Assembly (NCBI GenBank): GCA_964576515.1
Contig: CAZNUW010000005.1
Location: forward strand, 62,001-126,000
DNA length: 64,000 bases
Reading direction: 5' to 3'
Source: SHVO01 sp964576515
Lineage (GTDB): Bacteria > Pseudomonadota > Alphaproteobacteria > Rhodospirillales > Rhodospirillaceae
The first letter of the stretch is position 1. Each line of letters starts with the position of its first letter. The position numbers and the translations under genes were made by a program. Below the pieces are notes generated by a model, which was given only the letters and a program-made list of their open reading frames with translations, was not told where the DNA came from and did no database searches. Positions 1-7,388 of this stretch are shown one piece after another.

Positions 1-747
1 GTGCGCAGCCTGAAACCGTTCCCGAAGCAACACGCGCGTTTTTGCATTTTCGAATACATTTACTTCGCGCGCCCCGACAGTGTCGCCGAAGGCCACAGCG
101 TTTACGACGTACGCAAACGCATCGGCGCGCAGTTGGCCCTCGAGAGCGGCGTCTCGTGCGACGTCGTCGTGCCGGTGCCGGACTCCGGTGTACCGGCCGC
201 GCTGGGATACGCCGCTGCGGCGCGCGTCCCGTTTGAATACGGCATCATCCGCAATCACTATGTCGGCCGCACCTTCATCCAACCCACCGACAAGACGCGT
301 AACCTGGGCGTGAAGCGCAAGCACAACCCGAACCGGGATGTGCTGGAAGGCAAACGCGTGGTGTTGGTGGACGATTCCATTGTCCGCGGCACGACATCGA
401 AGAAAATCGTCGAGATGGTCCGCCAGGCCGGCGCGAAGGAAGTGCATATGCGCATCTCCAGCCCGCCGACCGCGCATCCGTGTTTCTTCGGCATCGACAC
501 GCCGGACTACGACAAGCTCCTGGCGCATCAATATGACCTCGCCGCGATGACGAAGCTGCTTGGCGTCGACAGCCTCGCCTTCATCTCGATCGATGGGCTT
601 TATAAAGCGCTGGGCGAAGCGAAGCGCGATCTCGGACATCCGCAGTATTGCGACGCCTGCTTCACTGGTGATTACCCGCTTCCGCTGACGGACCGCAACG
701 CCGGGACGCAGCCCAAGCAGCTCTCGCTGCTCACTGAAAGAGTCTAA
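1..747 (+). CDS. purF: Amidophosphoribosyltransferase, C-terminal part (truncated by window edge)
   Basis: First committed enzyme of purine synthesis in the cytoplasm: transfers glutamine amide nitrogen to PRPP, giving phosphoribosylamine. Only the C-terminal 248 residues are present, so the N-terminal Cys-nucleophile glutaminase domain lies upstream and the GTG at base 1 is probably an internal Val. The visible part is the phosphoribosyltransferase domain. It has the VPVPDSGVPAA loop (visible residues 57-67) and the PRPP-binding signature VVLVDDSIVRGTT (120-132). It also has the Cys-containing segment near the end (YCDACFTGDYP) seen in PurF proteins. An SDR gene starts 2 bases after the stop, an arrangement common in alphaproteobacteria, so the two are probably co-transcribed. 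Confidence 0.97.
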   Translation: MRSLKPFPKQHARFCIFEYIYFARPDSVAEGHSVYDVRKRIGAQLALESGVSCDVVVPVPDSGVPAALGYAAAARVPFEYGIIRNHYVGRTFIQPTDKTRNLGVKRKHNPNRDVLEGKRVVLVDDSIVRGTTSKKIVEMVRQAGAKEVHMRISSPPTAHPCFFGIDTPDYDKLLAHQYDLAAMTKLLGVDSLAFISIDGLYKALGEAKRDLGHPQYCDACFTGDYPLPLTDRNAGTQPKQLSLLTERV

Positions 748-749
748 GC

Positions 750-1463
750 GTGACACAATCTGGGAAGTTGACCGGCCGCATCGCGCTGGTGACCGGCGCG
801 TCGCGCGGCATCGGCCGCGCCGTGGCCCTGCGGTTCGCCAAAGAGGGCGCGCAGGTGATCGCCTACGCGCGCACCACCGGCGCCCTTGAGGAGCTCGACG
901 ACGAGATTCGCAAGGCCGGTGGGCTGCCCGCCATCCTGATCAACGAAAGCCTGGTCGACTTCGACAAGATCGATCAGACGGGCGCGGCGCTGTTCCAGCG
1001 ATTCGGTAAACTGGACGTGCTGGTCGGCAACGCCGCCATGCTGGGTCAGCTTTCGCCCATGGGTCACTACACGCCTAAGATGTGGACGGACGTGTTCAAT
1101 CTCAATGTTCACGCGAACTGGCGTCTTATCCGCGCGATGGATCCGCTGCTGCGTCTGTCGGATGCGGGCCGCGCGATGTTTGTGACATCGGGTGTCGCGC
1201 GCCGGGCCGCGATGTATTGGGGCCCATACGCCGCCTCGAAGGCGGCCCTGGAACAGATGGTGAAGGTCTATGCGGCGGAAGTCGCCCATACGCCGGTAAA
1301 GGCCAATATTATCGATCCCGGCCGCGTGCGGACCAAGATGCGCGCACAGGCCTATCCCGGGGAAGATCCGCTCAGCTTGCCCACACCGGACGCAATCACG
1401 GATATCTTCGTCGATCTCGCGACTCCGGGCGAAGTTCGTAACGGCGCCGTCATATCGGCTTAA
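750..1463 (+). CDS. SDR family NAD(P)-dependent oxidoreductase
   Basis: Classical short-chain dehydrogenase of 237 residues. The Rossmann glycine motif TGASRGIG is near residue 16. The NNAG-type motif is changed to GNAA (near 92). Catalytic Ser is in VTSGVARR and the Tyr-Lys pair in YAASK. The C-terminus is short for the family, ending soon after a proline-rich segment, which fits a cytosolic enzyme with an unknown small substrate. The GTG start follows the purF stop by 2 bases and uses ribosome-binding sequence inside purF. SDR genes directly behind purF are a recurring alphaproteobacterial arrangement, but a purine-related role has not been established from sequence. The substrate cannot be predicted. 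Confidence 0.9.
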   Translation: MTQSGKLTGRIALVTGASRGIGRAVALRFAKEGAQVIAYARTTGALEELDDEIRKAGGLPAILINESLVDFDKIDQTGAALFQRFGKLDVLVGNAAMLGQLSPMGHYTPKMWTDVFNLNVHANWRLIRAMDPLLRLSDAGRAMFVTSGVARRAAMYWGPYAASKAALEQMVKVYAAEVAHTPVKANIIDPGRVRTKMRAQAYPGEDPLSLPTPDAITDIFVDLATPGEVRNGAVISA

Positions 1464-1512
1464 ATCGCCGCTGGAACAGAACGTTACGCGCGATCTACGT
1501 TTACGCGTAGGG

Positions 1513-1537
1513 GAACACTGGAACGCTTGCATCGTTG
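1513..1537 (+). promoter_or_regulatory. EcfG-type (general stress sigma factor) promoter motif upstream of the AbiV-like gene
   Basis: GGAAC at 1513-1517, a 16-base spacer, then CGTT at 1534-1537. This matches the GGAAC-N16/17-CGTT promoter consensus of the alphaproteobacterial EcfG sigma factor. Transcription would begin around 1545, about 55 bases before the AbiV-like ATG at 1602. Read by eye; no transcript evidence. Confidence 0.55.
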
Positions 1538-1601
1538 CATCCCAGCCTCTTATCATTCGAGAGGGGGCTGTGAGTGCACATCAAGTCGCGCGTGAGCCCT
1601 T

Positions 1602-2324
1602 ATGCCGTCCACTACTCCGCCATCGCCGCTGTCGCCGTTTCGTGGCCCTTTGACCGCCAATGAGGTCGCCGAAGGGATAAACGCGGCCATCCGCAACGCG
1701 CGGCGTCTCGCGGCCGATGCGAAAATCCTTCTCGACGCCAAACGCTACCCGTCCGCGGCTTCGATGGCCGCGCTGTCCGTGGAAGAGAGCGAGAAGATCT
1801 CGACACTGCGCGCGATGTGCCTGTCGCGCAGCAAAGGCGAACTGATGGGCGCCTGGAAAGACTACCGCTCGCACCATCCGAAGAACACGGCCTGGATCCT
1901 GGCCGAACTTGTCTCGAAGGGCGCGCGCCATCTCTCCGAATTCAAGGACGCCACCAACACCACGGGAGAAACGGTGGAGGTGCTCGACATGCTGAAGCAG
2001 CTCGGGTTCTACACCGACAGCTACCGCAAGGGCTTTTGGACCGAGCCGTCGGCGATGATCGACGCGACGATCGCCAAGACGCTGGTGGAGATCGCCGAGA
2101 GCATGTGCGCCAAGGCGGAAGTGACGCCGCGCGAGATCGAACTGTGGGTCGAGCTCGTCGGTCCGGCGTGGCTGTCCCGCAAGATGCCGGACGCGCTGAT
2201 GCGCTGGGCGAAGGCGATGGAAAAGGAAGGGCTGGCGAAACCGCCGCCATCGGTGCTGGAAAAACTCCCCATCGAAGAGCTGATGAGCGCGGACGTCGAA
2301 CGCCAGAAAAAGTACAAACACTGA
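1602..2324 (+). CDS. AbiV family abortive infection protein
   Basis: Helical 240-residue protein resembling the AbiV family (HEPN-like phage-exclusion proteins first known in Lactococcus). Seen: a Pro-rich N-terminus, then LTANEVAEGINAAIRNA and a helix with ALSVEESEK (58-65), matching the conserved Ala-rich/EE..K helix of AbiV. A basic motif DYRSHHPKN (87-95) could be the R..H element of a HEPN fold. The C-terminal half is helical and charged. No partner gene is adjacent, so it would act alone. The gene sits between housekeeping genes without integrase or repeats. An EcfG-type promoter precedes it. The family call rests on pattern recognition. Function in phage defence is known only for distant members, and a general stress or RNA-related role is possible. 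Confidence 0.7.
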   Translation: MPSTTPPSPLSPFRGPLTANEVAEGINAAIRNARRLAADAKILLDAKRYPSAASMAALSVEESEKISTLRAMCLSRSKGELMGAWKDYRSHHPKNTAWILAELVSKGARHLSEFKDATNTTGETVEVLDMLKQLGFYTDSYRKGFWTEPSAMIDATIAKTLVEIAESMCAKAEVTPREIELWVELVGPAWLSRKMPDALMRWAKAMEKEGLAKPPPSVLEKLPIEELMSADVERQKKYKH

Positions 2325-2416
2325 TCCCTGGCGTCCTGCCCCTTTGGCGCCGAGGATGTTGTGAAATAGGCGTTCGCCGCCTTATCTCCGGCCAGATTCC
2401 GGGCTAGCTTTCGCGC

Positions 2417-3244
2417 ATGCCTGTCCTCGTGAAAATCGTGCTGTCCCTCGCGGCGGCCTATCTCGCCGCCGTCGCGGTGCTGTGGGTCATCCAGGACCGC
2501 ATGCTGTTCCCGGTCGCACTCGCGGCAAAGACCGGCACGCCGCTACCGCCGGACACGCCACGGCTTACCTTGACCCTCCCGAACGGCGATGTCCTCCGGG
2601 GCGCGCGGTTGACGCCCCCCGCCGTTCCGATCACGGACCGGGTCATCGTGCTGGGATTCGGCGGCAACGCCTGGAACGCGGAGGATGCGGCGGCCTACCT
2701 CTATACGCTTTACCCCCACGCCGAGGTGATCGTTTATCACTATCGCGGATATGCGCCGAGCACAGGGCGCGCCAGCGTCGACGCCTTGTTGGCCGACGCG
2801 CCAATCATCTTCGACAAGGTGCGCGAAGAGGCGAAGGACGCGCGGATCGTCGCCGCGGGGTTCAGCATCGGATCGGGCGTGGCGGTCCACCTGGCCCGCG
2901 AACGCAAATTGGACGGCTTGATCCTGGTGACGCCGTTCGATTCCCTGGCGGAACTTGCCGCCTTTCATTTCCCATGGCTGCCCGCGGCGGCCCTGATCCG
3001 GAATCCGATGCGCAACGGCGAACTCTTACGGGGATTGGATACACCCACCGCGATCATCGCCGCCGAGCGCGATGAGGTCATCCCCCGCGAGCGGACGTCG
3101 GAGATGCGCGGCGCGGCCAAACGCATGGTCTATAGTCGGACAATCAAGGACGCGAGCCACAACGACCTGTACGAGCGCGAAGACTTCGCGATCGCTATGC
3201 GCGAGGCGTTGAGCGCGCTTGAGATGGCATGGCAAGAGCCGTAA
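2417..3244 (+). CDS. Membrane-anchored alpha/beta hydrolase
   Basis: 275-residue serine hydrolase of the BEM46-like type. Residues 4-27 form a hydrophobic anchor followed by QDRMLFP, typical of these proteins, which puts the catalytic domain probably on the periplasmic side. The nucleophile elbow is GFSIGSG (about 155-161). A candidate acid is in AERDEVIP and a candidate His in DASHNDLYE, giving a full Ser-Asp-His triad. FGGNAWNAEDA supplies the oxyanion region. Substrate unknown; esterases, thioesterases and peptidases share this fold. The gene ends 4 bases from the convergent receiver gene. Confidence 0.88.
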   Translation: MPVLVKIVLSLAAAYLAAVAVLWVIQDRMLFPVALAAKTGTPLPPDTPRLTLTLPNGDVLRGARLTPPAVPITDRVIVLGFGGNAWNAEDAAAYLYTLYPHAEVIVYHYRGYAPSTGRASVDALLADAPIIFDKVREEAKDARIVAAGFSIGSGVAVHLARERKLDGLILVTPFDSLAELAAFHFPWLPAAALIRNPMRNGELLRGLDTPTAIIAAERDEVIPRERTSEMRGAAKRMVYSRTIKDASHNDLYEREDFAIAMREALSALEMAWQEP

Positions 3245-3248
3245 GGAT

Positions 3249-3836
3249 TCAGGCGCGCGGACGGCCGCGGCCACCGGAGATGATGGCGTCGATGTCGGGT
3301 TGGCTGAGATCGTAGCCGTCGACGAGAATCGCCGTCGACTCGCGGCGTTCGGCCCCCTTTTCAACTTCCCCGGTGCGCCGGCGCCGGTCGGGTCCGAAGT
3401 ACTGGCCGACGGCGACAAACGGCCGCGGGCGTTCGACAACCTCGCGAATACGCGTGATAAGCGACTTGGCGGTGAATGGCTTCGCCACAAATTCGGTGAT
3501 GCCGCTGTTGCGCGCCATCACGATATTCTGCACCCGGGTCTGTGACGTGAGCATGATGATCGGTGTGAAGCGGATGTCCGTCTGTTCGCGCCGGACCCAG
3601 CGCACGAGATCGACCCCGCAGGCGCCTTCCAGGTACCATTCCGAGAGCACGATATCGACGCCGCCCTGGGAGATGAACTGAGCCGCGACATTGATGTCGC
3701 CGGTATCGACAATCTTGCGGCCACCGAGAAGAAAGAGGATATCGCGCGTAACCTTGCGCATAAGGGGATTCGGCTCGGCGAGAAGAATCCGGAAAGGGCT
3801 GAGATAATCGCTCGTTCTGCCGGTGTGGAGCGCCAT
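3249..3836 (-). CDS. Response regulator receiver protein with Glu at the phosphoacceptor position
   Basis: 195 residues: one CheY-like receiver (about 15-138) plus a basic tail containing YFGPDRRRRTGE, a tail seen on small alphaproteobacterial single-receiver proteins. The usual phosphoacceptor segment (LxDxxMPxMDG) reads LSEWYLEGACG, so Asp is replaced by Glu66. The acidic pocket is AEP rather than DD. The conserved Thr (MLTSQ) and Lys (AKPFT) are kept. Such a substitution usually prevents normal phosphorylation and can mimic the active state; that consequence is inferred. No DNA-binding domain, so it probably acts by protein contact. No cognate kinase is next to it. Confidence 0.85.
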   Translation of the reverse strand: MALHTGRTSDYLSPFRILLAEPNPLMRKVTRDILFLLGGRKIVDTGDINVAAQFISQGGVDIVLSEWYLEGACGVDLVRWVRREQTDIRFTPIIMLTSQTRVQNIVMARNSGITEFVAKPFTAKSLITRIREVVERPRPFVAVGQYFGPDRRRRTGEVEKGAERRESTAILVDGYDLSQPDIDAIISGGRGRPRA

Positions 3837-4013
3837 GACACGACGTGAAAGATTTCCCCCGGCGTCTTACGCGCTCCGTATCGGGTTTTCAAATCCCAAC
3901 ATGGCGGTCGTCGGCCGGATCGTCGGTCGGGGAAACTCCGCCGCCGCGCGTCCACATCTTCGGTTGAGCGCGGACGCCTCAACTAACCGCTCAAGCGCGA
4001 TGGAGGAGATCGC

Positions 4014-4553
4014 ATGAACCGTTTCTATGTTGTGACAGGCGGACCCGGCGCAGGAAAGAGCACCTTGATCGCCGCCCTTAACGCAGGCGGATACGCCGCG
4101 ATGCCGGAGTCGGGGCGCGATGTAATCCGAACACAGGTCGCGGCCGGCGGGACGGCGCTGCCTTGGGCCGACCGTGCGGCGTTCGCGGCGCTGATGTTCG
4201 CCAAGGATGTCGCGAACTATCGAAACGCCGAGGCGAGCGGCGGTATTGTCATGTTCGACCGGGGTCTTCCGGACACGGTCGGATACCTGACTCACTGTGG
4301 CCTCGCGGTCCCCGACGAGATTGCCGCAACCGCCGCATCCATGCGCTACAACACGACGGTTTTTATCGCGCCGCCCTGGCGCGAGATTTTCGACAATGAC
4401 GCCGAGCGCAAGCAAGACTTCGCCGAGGCGCAAGCGACCTTCACCGTCATGCAAAACACATACACCGCCCTCGGGTATCAGTTGGTCGAACTTCCGCGCG
4501 CGCCGGTCGCGGCGCGCGTCGCGTTCATCCATGACAGACTTGTTGCGGGATAA
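4014..4553 (+). CDS. AAA family ATPase / predicted nucleotide kinase-like protein
   Basis: 179-residue P-loop protein. Walker A is GGPGAGKST (9-17). MFDRGLPDTVGYL (about 79-91) fits a Walker B/base-recognition segment of the AAA_28-type ATPases. The C-terminus is a short helix with Arg residues that could act as a lid. Start is clear: GGAGGAGATCGC precedes the ATG. Similar stand-alone proteins are annotated as ATPases or ATP/GTP-binding proteins of unknown substrate. It is flanked by divergent and convergent unrelated genes. Confidence 0.82.
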   Translation: MNRFYVVTGGPGAGKSTLIAALNAGGYAAMPESGRDVIRTQVAAGGTALPWADRAAFAALMFAKDVANYRNAEASGGIVMFDRGLPDTVGYLTHCGLAVPDEIAATAASMRYNTTVFIAPPWREIFDNDAERKQDFAEAQATFTVMQNTYTALGYQLVELPRAPVAARVAFIHDRLVAG

Positions 4554-4558
4554 CGCCT

Positions 4559-4972
4559 TTAAAATCGCGAGGGCAGGAACCCGAAGCGATTTTCGACAAG
4601 GACGACCATGCCGCCGCGGTCGACAAACGCGACATAATATTCCGACTTCGCGCGCAAGCGCCCACCCGCCATGGCGTATCCATGGGAGATCGCGCTCATG
4701 TCATAGCCGGCGCATTGATAAGGCGCCTCGAGCGCCACAACCTGTCCAGGACCGATCCGGAACCATTCCAATTTCGTCGCGCGGACCGCGGCCAGGAATT
4801 CGCGCTCCGGCACGGGGAAGCGTAAGTCCGGCGCGTGGCGTTCGCCAAAGGTTTGCTCACCCTCGCCTGCGATCATCGGGCCGAAGTCGTCGCAGGCATC
4901 GCGTTCCGCCGTGCAACCCGACAGCGCGGCCGTCGTCAGGATACAAACGAGAAAAGCGCGCCATTTCTCCAC
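4559..4972 (-). CDS. Putative lipoprotein of unknown function
   Basis: 137 residues starting at a GTG with a good GAGG seven bases upstream. The N-terminus is a lipoprotein signal with lipobox LSGC (Cys19), followed by CTAERDACDDFGP. The mature part contains aromatic and charged segments (FPVPEREFLAAVR, YAMAGGRLRAKSEYYVAFVD) and two more Cys. I do not recognise a family. It lies 9 bases after the DUF2214 gene on the same strand and is probably its operon partner, placing both in the envelope. Confidence 0.75.
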   Translation of the reverse strand: MEKWRAFLVCILTTAALSGCTAERDACDDFGPMIAGEGEQTFGERHAPDLRFPVPEREFLAAVRATKLEWFRIGPGQVVALEAPYQCAGYDMSAISHGYAMAGGRLRAKSEYYVAFVDRGGMVVLVENRFGFLPSRF

Positions 4973-4981
4973 TTTCGCACC

Positions 4982-5446
4982 TCACCGCATCCCGATCCCA
5001 CGCGCCATAAGGACCGCCATCAGGGGAATCAGGAGAAGCAACGCGGCTTCGATCTTAATGTGACGCCGCACGGTACGAAGTTTTTCCGGCGGCGGCTGAA
5101 AGTCAGCATCCAGAATGGCCGCTTTGCGCCACTTGAGCAGATTGATCGTGACGGGAAGAGACGCGCCGGCCACAAGCGCGAACAGCGCCATCTTGGTCCA
5201 GAACACATGGTTGCCCATGTAGAATTCCGCCCCCTTGAGCCCATACATCACACGGCCGATCCCGGCGAACAACACAAGGGCGGCGCCGAATCCGACGGCG
5301 GCGTCGATCCGCGCCAGACGATAGAACTGGAACTGGGTGAAGGGCCCACGCGCCAGGGCGGCTTCCATGGCGAGCCCGGCGATCAGTATCCCGATTCCCA
5401 AGTGATGAAGATAGGTGAGAGCGGCATCGAGGATGACCGCGGTCAT
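4982..5446 (-). CDS. DUF2214 family integral membrane protein
   Basis: Small inner-membrane protein with about four hydrophobic helices (ILDAALTYLHHLGIGILIAG; AVGFGAALVLFAGIG; TKMALFALVAGASLP; ALLLLIPLMAVLMA). ALTYLHHLGIG and VMYGLKGAEFYMGNHVFWTKM are characteristic of DUF2214. An ATG at 5446 with GGAG six bases before it is chosen; an upstream in-frame start at 5518 would add 24 residues lacking a ribosome site. Family function unknown. Heads a two-gene operon with the lipoprotein. Confidence 0.85.
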   Translation of the reverse strand: MTAVILDAALTYLHHLGIGILIAGLAMEAALARGPFTQFQFYRLARIDAAVGFGAALVLFAGIGRVMYGLKGAEFYMGNHVFWTKMALFALVAGASLPVTINLLKWRKAAILDADFQPPPEKLRTVRRHIKIEAALLLLIPLMAVLMARGIGMR

Positions 5447-5568
5447 GGGCAACTCCATAGCGATATGCACAAGCGCACGCCAAAAATACCATGGCGGGCG
5501 GGCCGTGAGGGAGACCATACTGTCTATCGCGGAGGATGGTTTTCACCGGGAGAGGACAAGAGGGGACT

Positions 5569-7278
5569 ATGAAAAGAAAACTGTTTGCCTCGACGCTGTT
5601 GACGGCGTCGGCACTTTTGCTTGCGTCTTGTGAACAGGCCGCACCACCGGCCGCGCCTAAAGAGCCCTTCAATGTCGTGGAAGCCTCGATCCCGGACATG
5701 CAAAAGGCAATGGCCGAAGGGCGCGTGACCGCCGAGGAGTTGGTGCGGCAATACCTGATCCGGATCGCGACCTACGAGAACGTCATCAACGCAACGATCG
5801 CGGTCAATCCGAACGCGCTGGCAGAAGCCCGCCGGCTGGACGAGGAACGCAAGGCCGGCAAACTGCGCGGACCGATGCACGGCATTCCCGTCGCCCTGAA
5901 GGACAATATCCAGGAGACCACGATGCCGACCACGGGCGGCACGATCGGTCTTGCGGGTTTCATGGCGCCCTGGGATGCGCCGCTGGCGAAGAATCTGAAA
6001 GACGGCGGCGCGATCATCATCGCGAAAACGACATTGACCGAGCTGGCGAATTACTTCGGCCAGGGCATGCCCGCGAACTACAGTTCCATTTCGGGGTATT
6101 CCTTCAATCCCTATGACCCGCGCAGAGACCCGCGCGCCGGCCAGAACGACGGACGCCCCGTCATGGGCACGGGGGGATCAAGCTCCGGCGCCGGCACAGC
6201 GGCGAGTTTCTGGGCGGTGAATGTGGGCACCGAGACGTCCGGCTCGATCCTGTCGCCCTCCAACCAGAATATGCTGGCCGGGATCAAACCGACCGTGGGA
6301 CGCATCAGCCGTTACGGCGTCATCCCCATCACAGCGGACCAAGATACGGCGGGCCCCATGGGCAGGACCGTTGCGGATGTCGCGATCATGATGGGGGTCT
6401 TGGAAGGCCGGGCCCCGGATCCGAATGACGCGGCGACCACGCGCTGCGCGCCGCCCGCCAACAACGACTATACGCCGCATCTGAAGGCCGACGCCCTGAA
6501 AGGCGCGCGTATCGGGGTGCCCCGCCTTGGCTTCGGCGTGACCACCACCCCGCCCGGTGTGAAAGAACCGCGCGGCGAGGTGCCCGCCGACCAGATGAAG
6601 GCGTTCGACGAAGCTATCGCCGTGTTGAAGCAGGCCGGCGCAGAAATCGTCGATCCCGCCGACTTCCCGAGTTACAGCGCCAAGGACGCGGAGAAAAACC
6701 CCCTGTCCATCGGCGGCTGCGACCGCCCGGGAAGCCAGGCGAGCGCGGCCTGCACGTCCGTCCTGAGCTATGGCATGCACCGGGACTTCAACGCGTGGCT
6801 TGCCGCGCAGGACGGCAAGGCGCCGTTCAAGACGCTTCAGGATTTGGTGGACTGGAACGAGGCGAACAAGAACCTGGGGACGTTGAAATACACGCAGAAC
6901 GCCCTTCTCGGCGCGGTGGCCACCGATCTCGAGAAAGCGAAAGCGAAGTACGAATCCGACCGTCAACGGGACATCGACCTGAACGGCGCCCAGGGAATCG
7001 ACGCGGCGATGAACGAACATAAACTCGATGCGCTGCTGTTCGCGGGCGCGCGCGGCGCGGGCATTGCCGCCCGGCCCGGTTATCCGACCGTGATCGTGCC
7101 ATTCGCGATGGTGGAGAACCCGCCGACACCGGCTTACCCGGAAGGCTTCACACCGGCCCCGATGCCGATGGGTATCTCGTTCACCGGGATGGCGTGCAGC
7201 GAACCGCGTTTGATCGAACTCGCTTATGCGTTTGAGCAGGCGACGAAGCGGCGGCAACCGCCGCCGAACATGCCGTAG
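5569..7278 (+). CDS. Amidase signature family lipoprotein (copy 1)
   Basis: 569 residues. N-terminal lipoprotein signal peptide with lipobox LASC, so the enzyme is anchored outside the cytoplasm. The rest is an amidase-signature hydrolase: catalytic Lys in PVALKDNIQ, bridging Ser in GGSSSGAG, nucleophile Ser in GTETSGSI, all in correct order. Amidases of this fold hydrolyse carboxamides; the substrate is unknown. An ATG with GAGGGG just upstream is chosen over an in-frame ATG 33 bases earlier. The next gene is a close full-length paralogue in tandem. An insertion with two Cys (GGCDRPGSQASAACTS) may form an extracytoplasmic disulfide. Confidence 0.93.
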   Translation: MKRKLFASTLLTASALLLASCEQAAPPAAPKEPFNVVEASIPDMQKAMAEGRVTAEELVRQYLIRIATYENVINATIAVNPNALAEARRLDEERKAGKLRGPMHGIPVALKDNIQETTMPTTGGTIGLAGFMAPWDAPLAKNLKDGGAIIIAKTTLTELANYFGQGMPANYSSISGYSFNPYDPRRDPRAGQNDGRPVMGTGGSSSGAGTAASFWAVNVGTETSGSILSPSNQNMLAGIKPTVGRISRYGVIPITADQDTAGPMGRTVADVAIMMGVLEGRAPDPNDAATTRCAPPANNDYTPHLKADALKGARIGVPRLGFGVTTTPPGVKEPRGEVPADQMKAFDEAIAVLKQAGAEIVDPADFPSYSAKDAEKNPLSIGGCDRPGSQASAACTSVLSYGMHRDFNAWLAAQDGKAPFKTLQDLVDWNEANKNLGTLKYTQNALLGAVATDLEKAKAKYESDRQRDIDLNGAQGIDAAMNEHKLDALLFAGARGAGIAARPGYPTVIVPFAMVENPPTPAYPEGFTPAPMPMGISFTGMACSEPRLIELAYAFEQATKRRQPPPNMP

Positions 7279-7297
7279 GAGACTCCGCCGAGAACGG

Positions 7298-7327
7298 AAA
7301 GGCCGGAACGCGAGTTCCGACCTTTTT
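7298..7327 (+). terminator. Rho-independent terminator between the two amidase genes
   Basis: AAAGG-C-CGGAAC / GTTCCG-A-CCTTT hairpin (one mismatch, GCGA loop) running into five T. It lies 20 bases after the first amidase stop, so the second amidase probably has its own promoter. Confidence 0.75.
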
Positions 7328-7388
7328 GTTTGCGTGGCAAGCCAATACATCTTCGCCCATACTGTGTCCTTCATCGGGGAGGATGATC

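Noticed and set aside
1464..1601. tRNA or small RNA in the gap before the AbiV-like gene
   Set aside because: No cloverleaf or T-loop sequence and no terminator; only the promoter motif is supportable.
1602..2324. Horizontal transfer of the AbiV-like gene as part of a defence island
   Set aside because: No integrase, transposase, repeats, tRNA or second defence gene nearby, and base composition looks like the neighbours.
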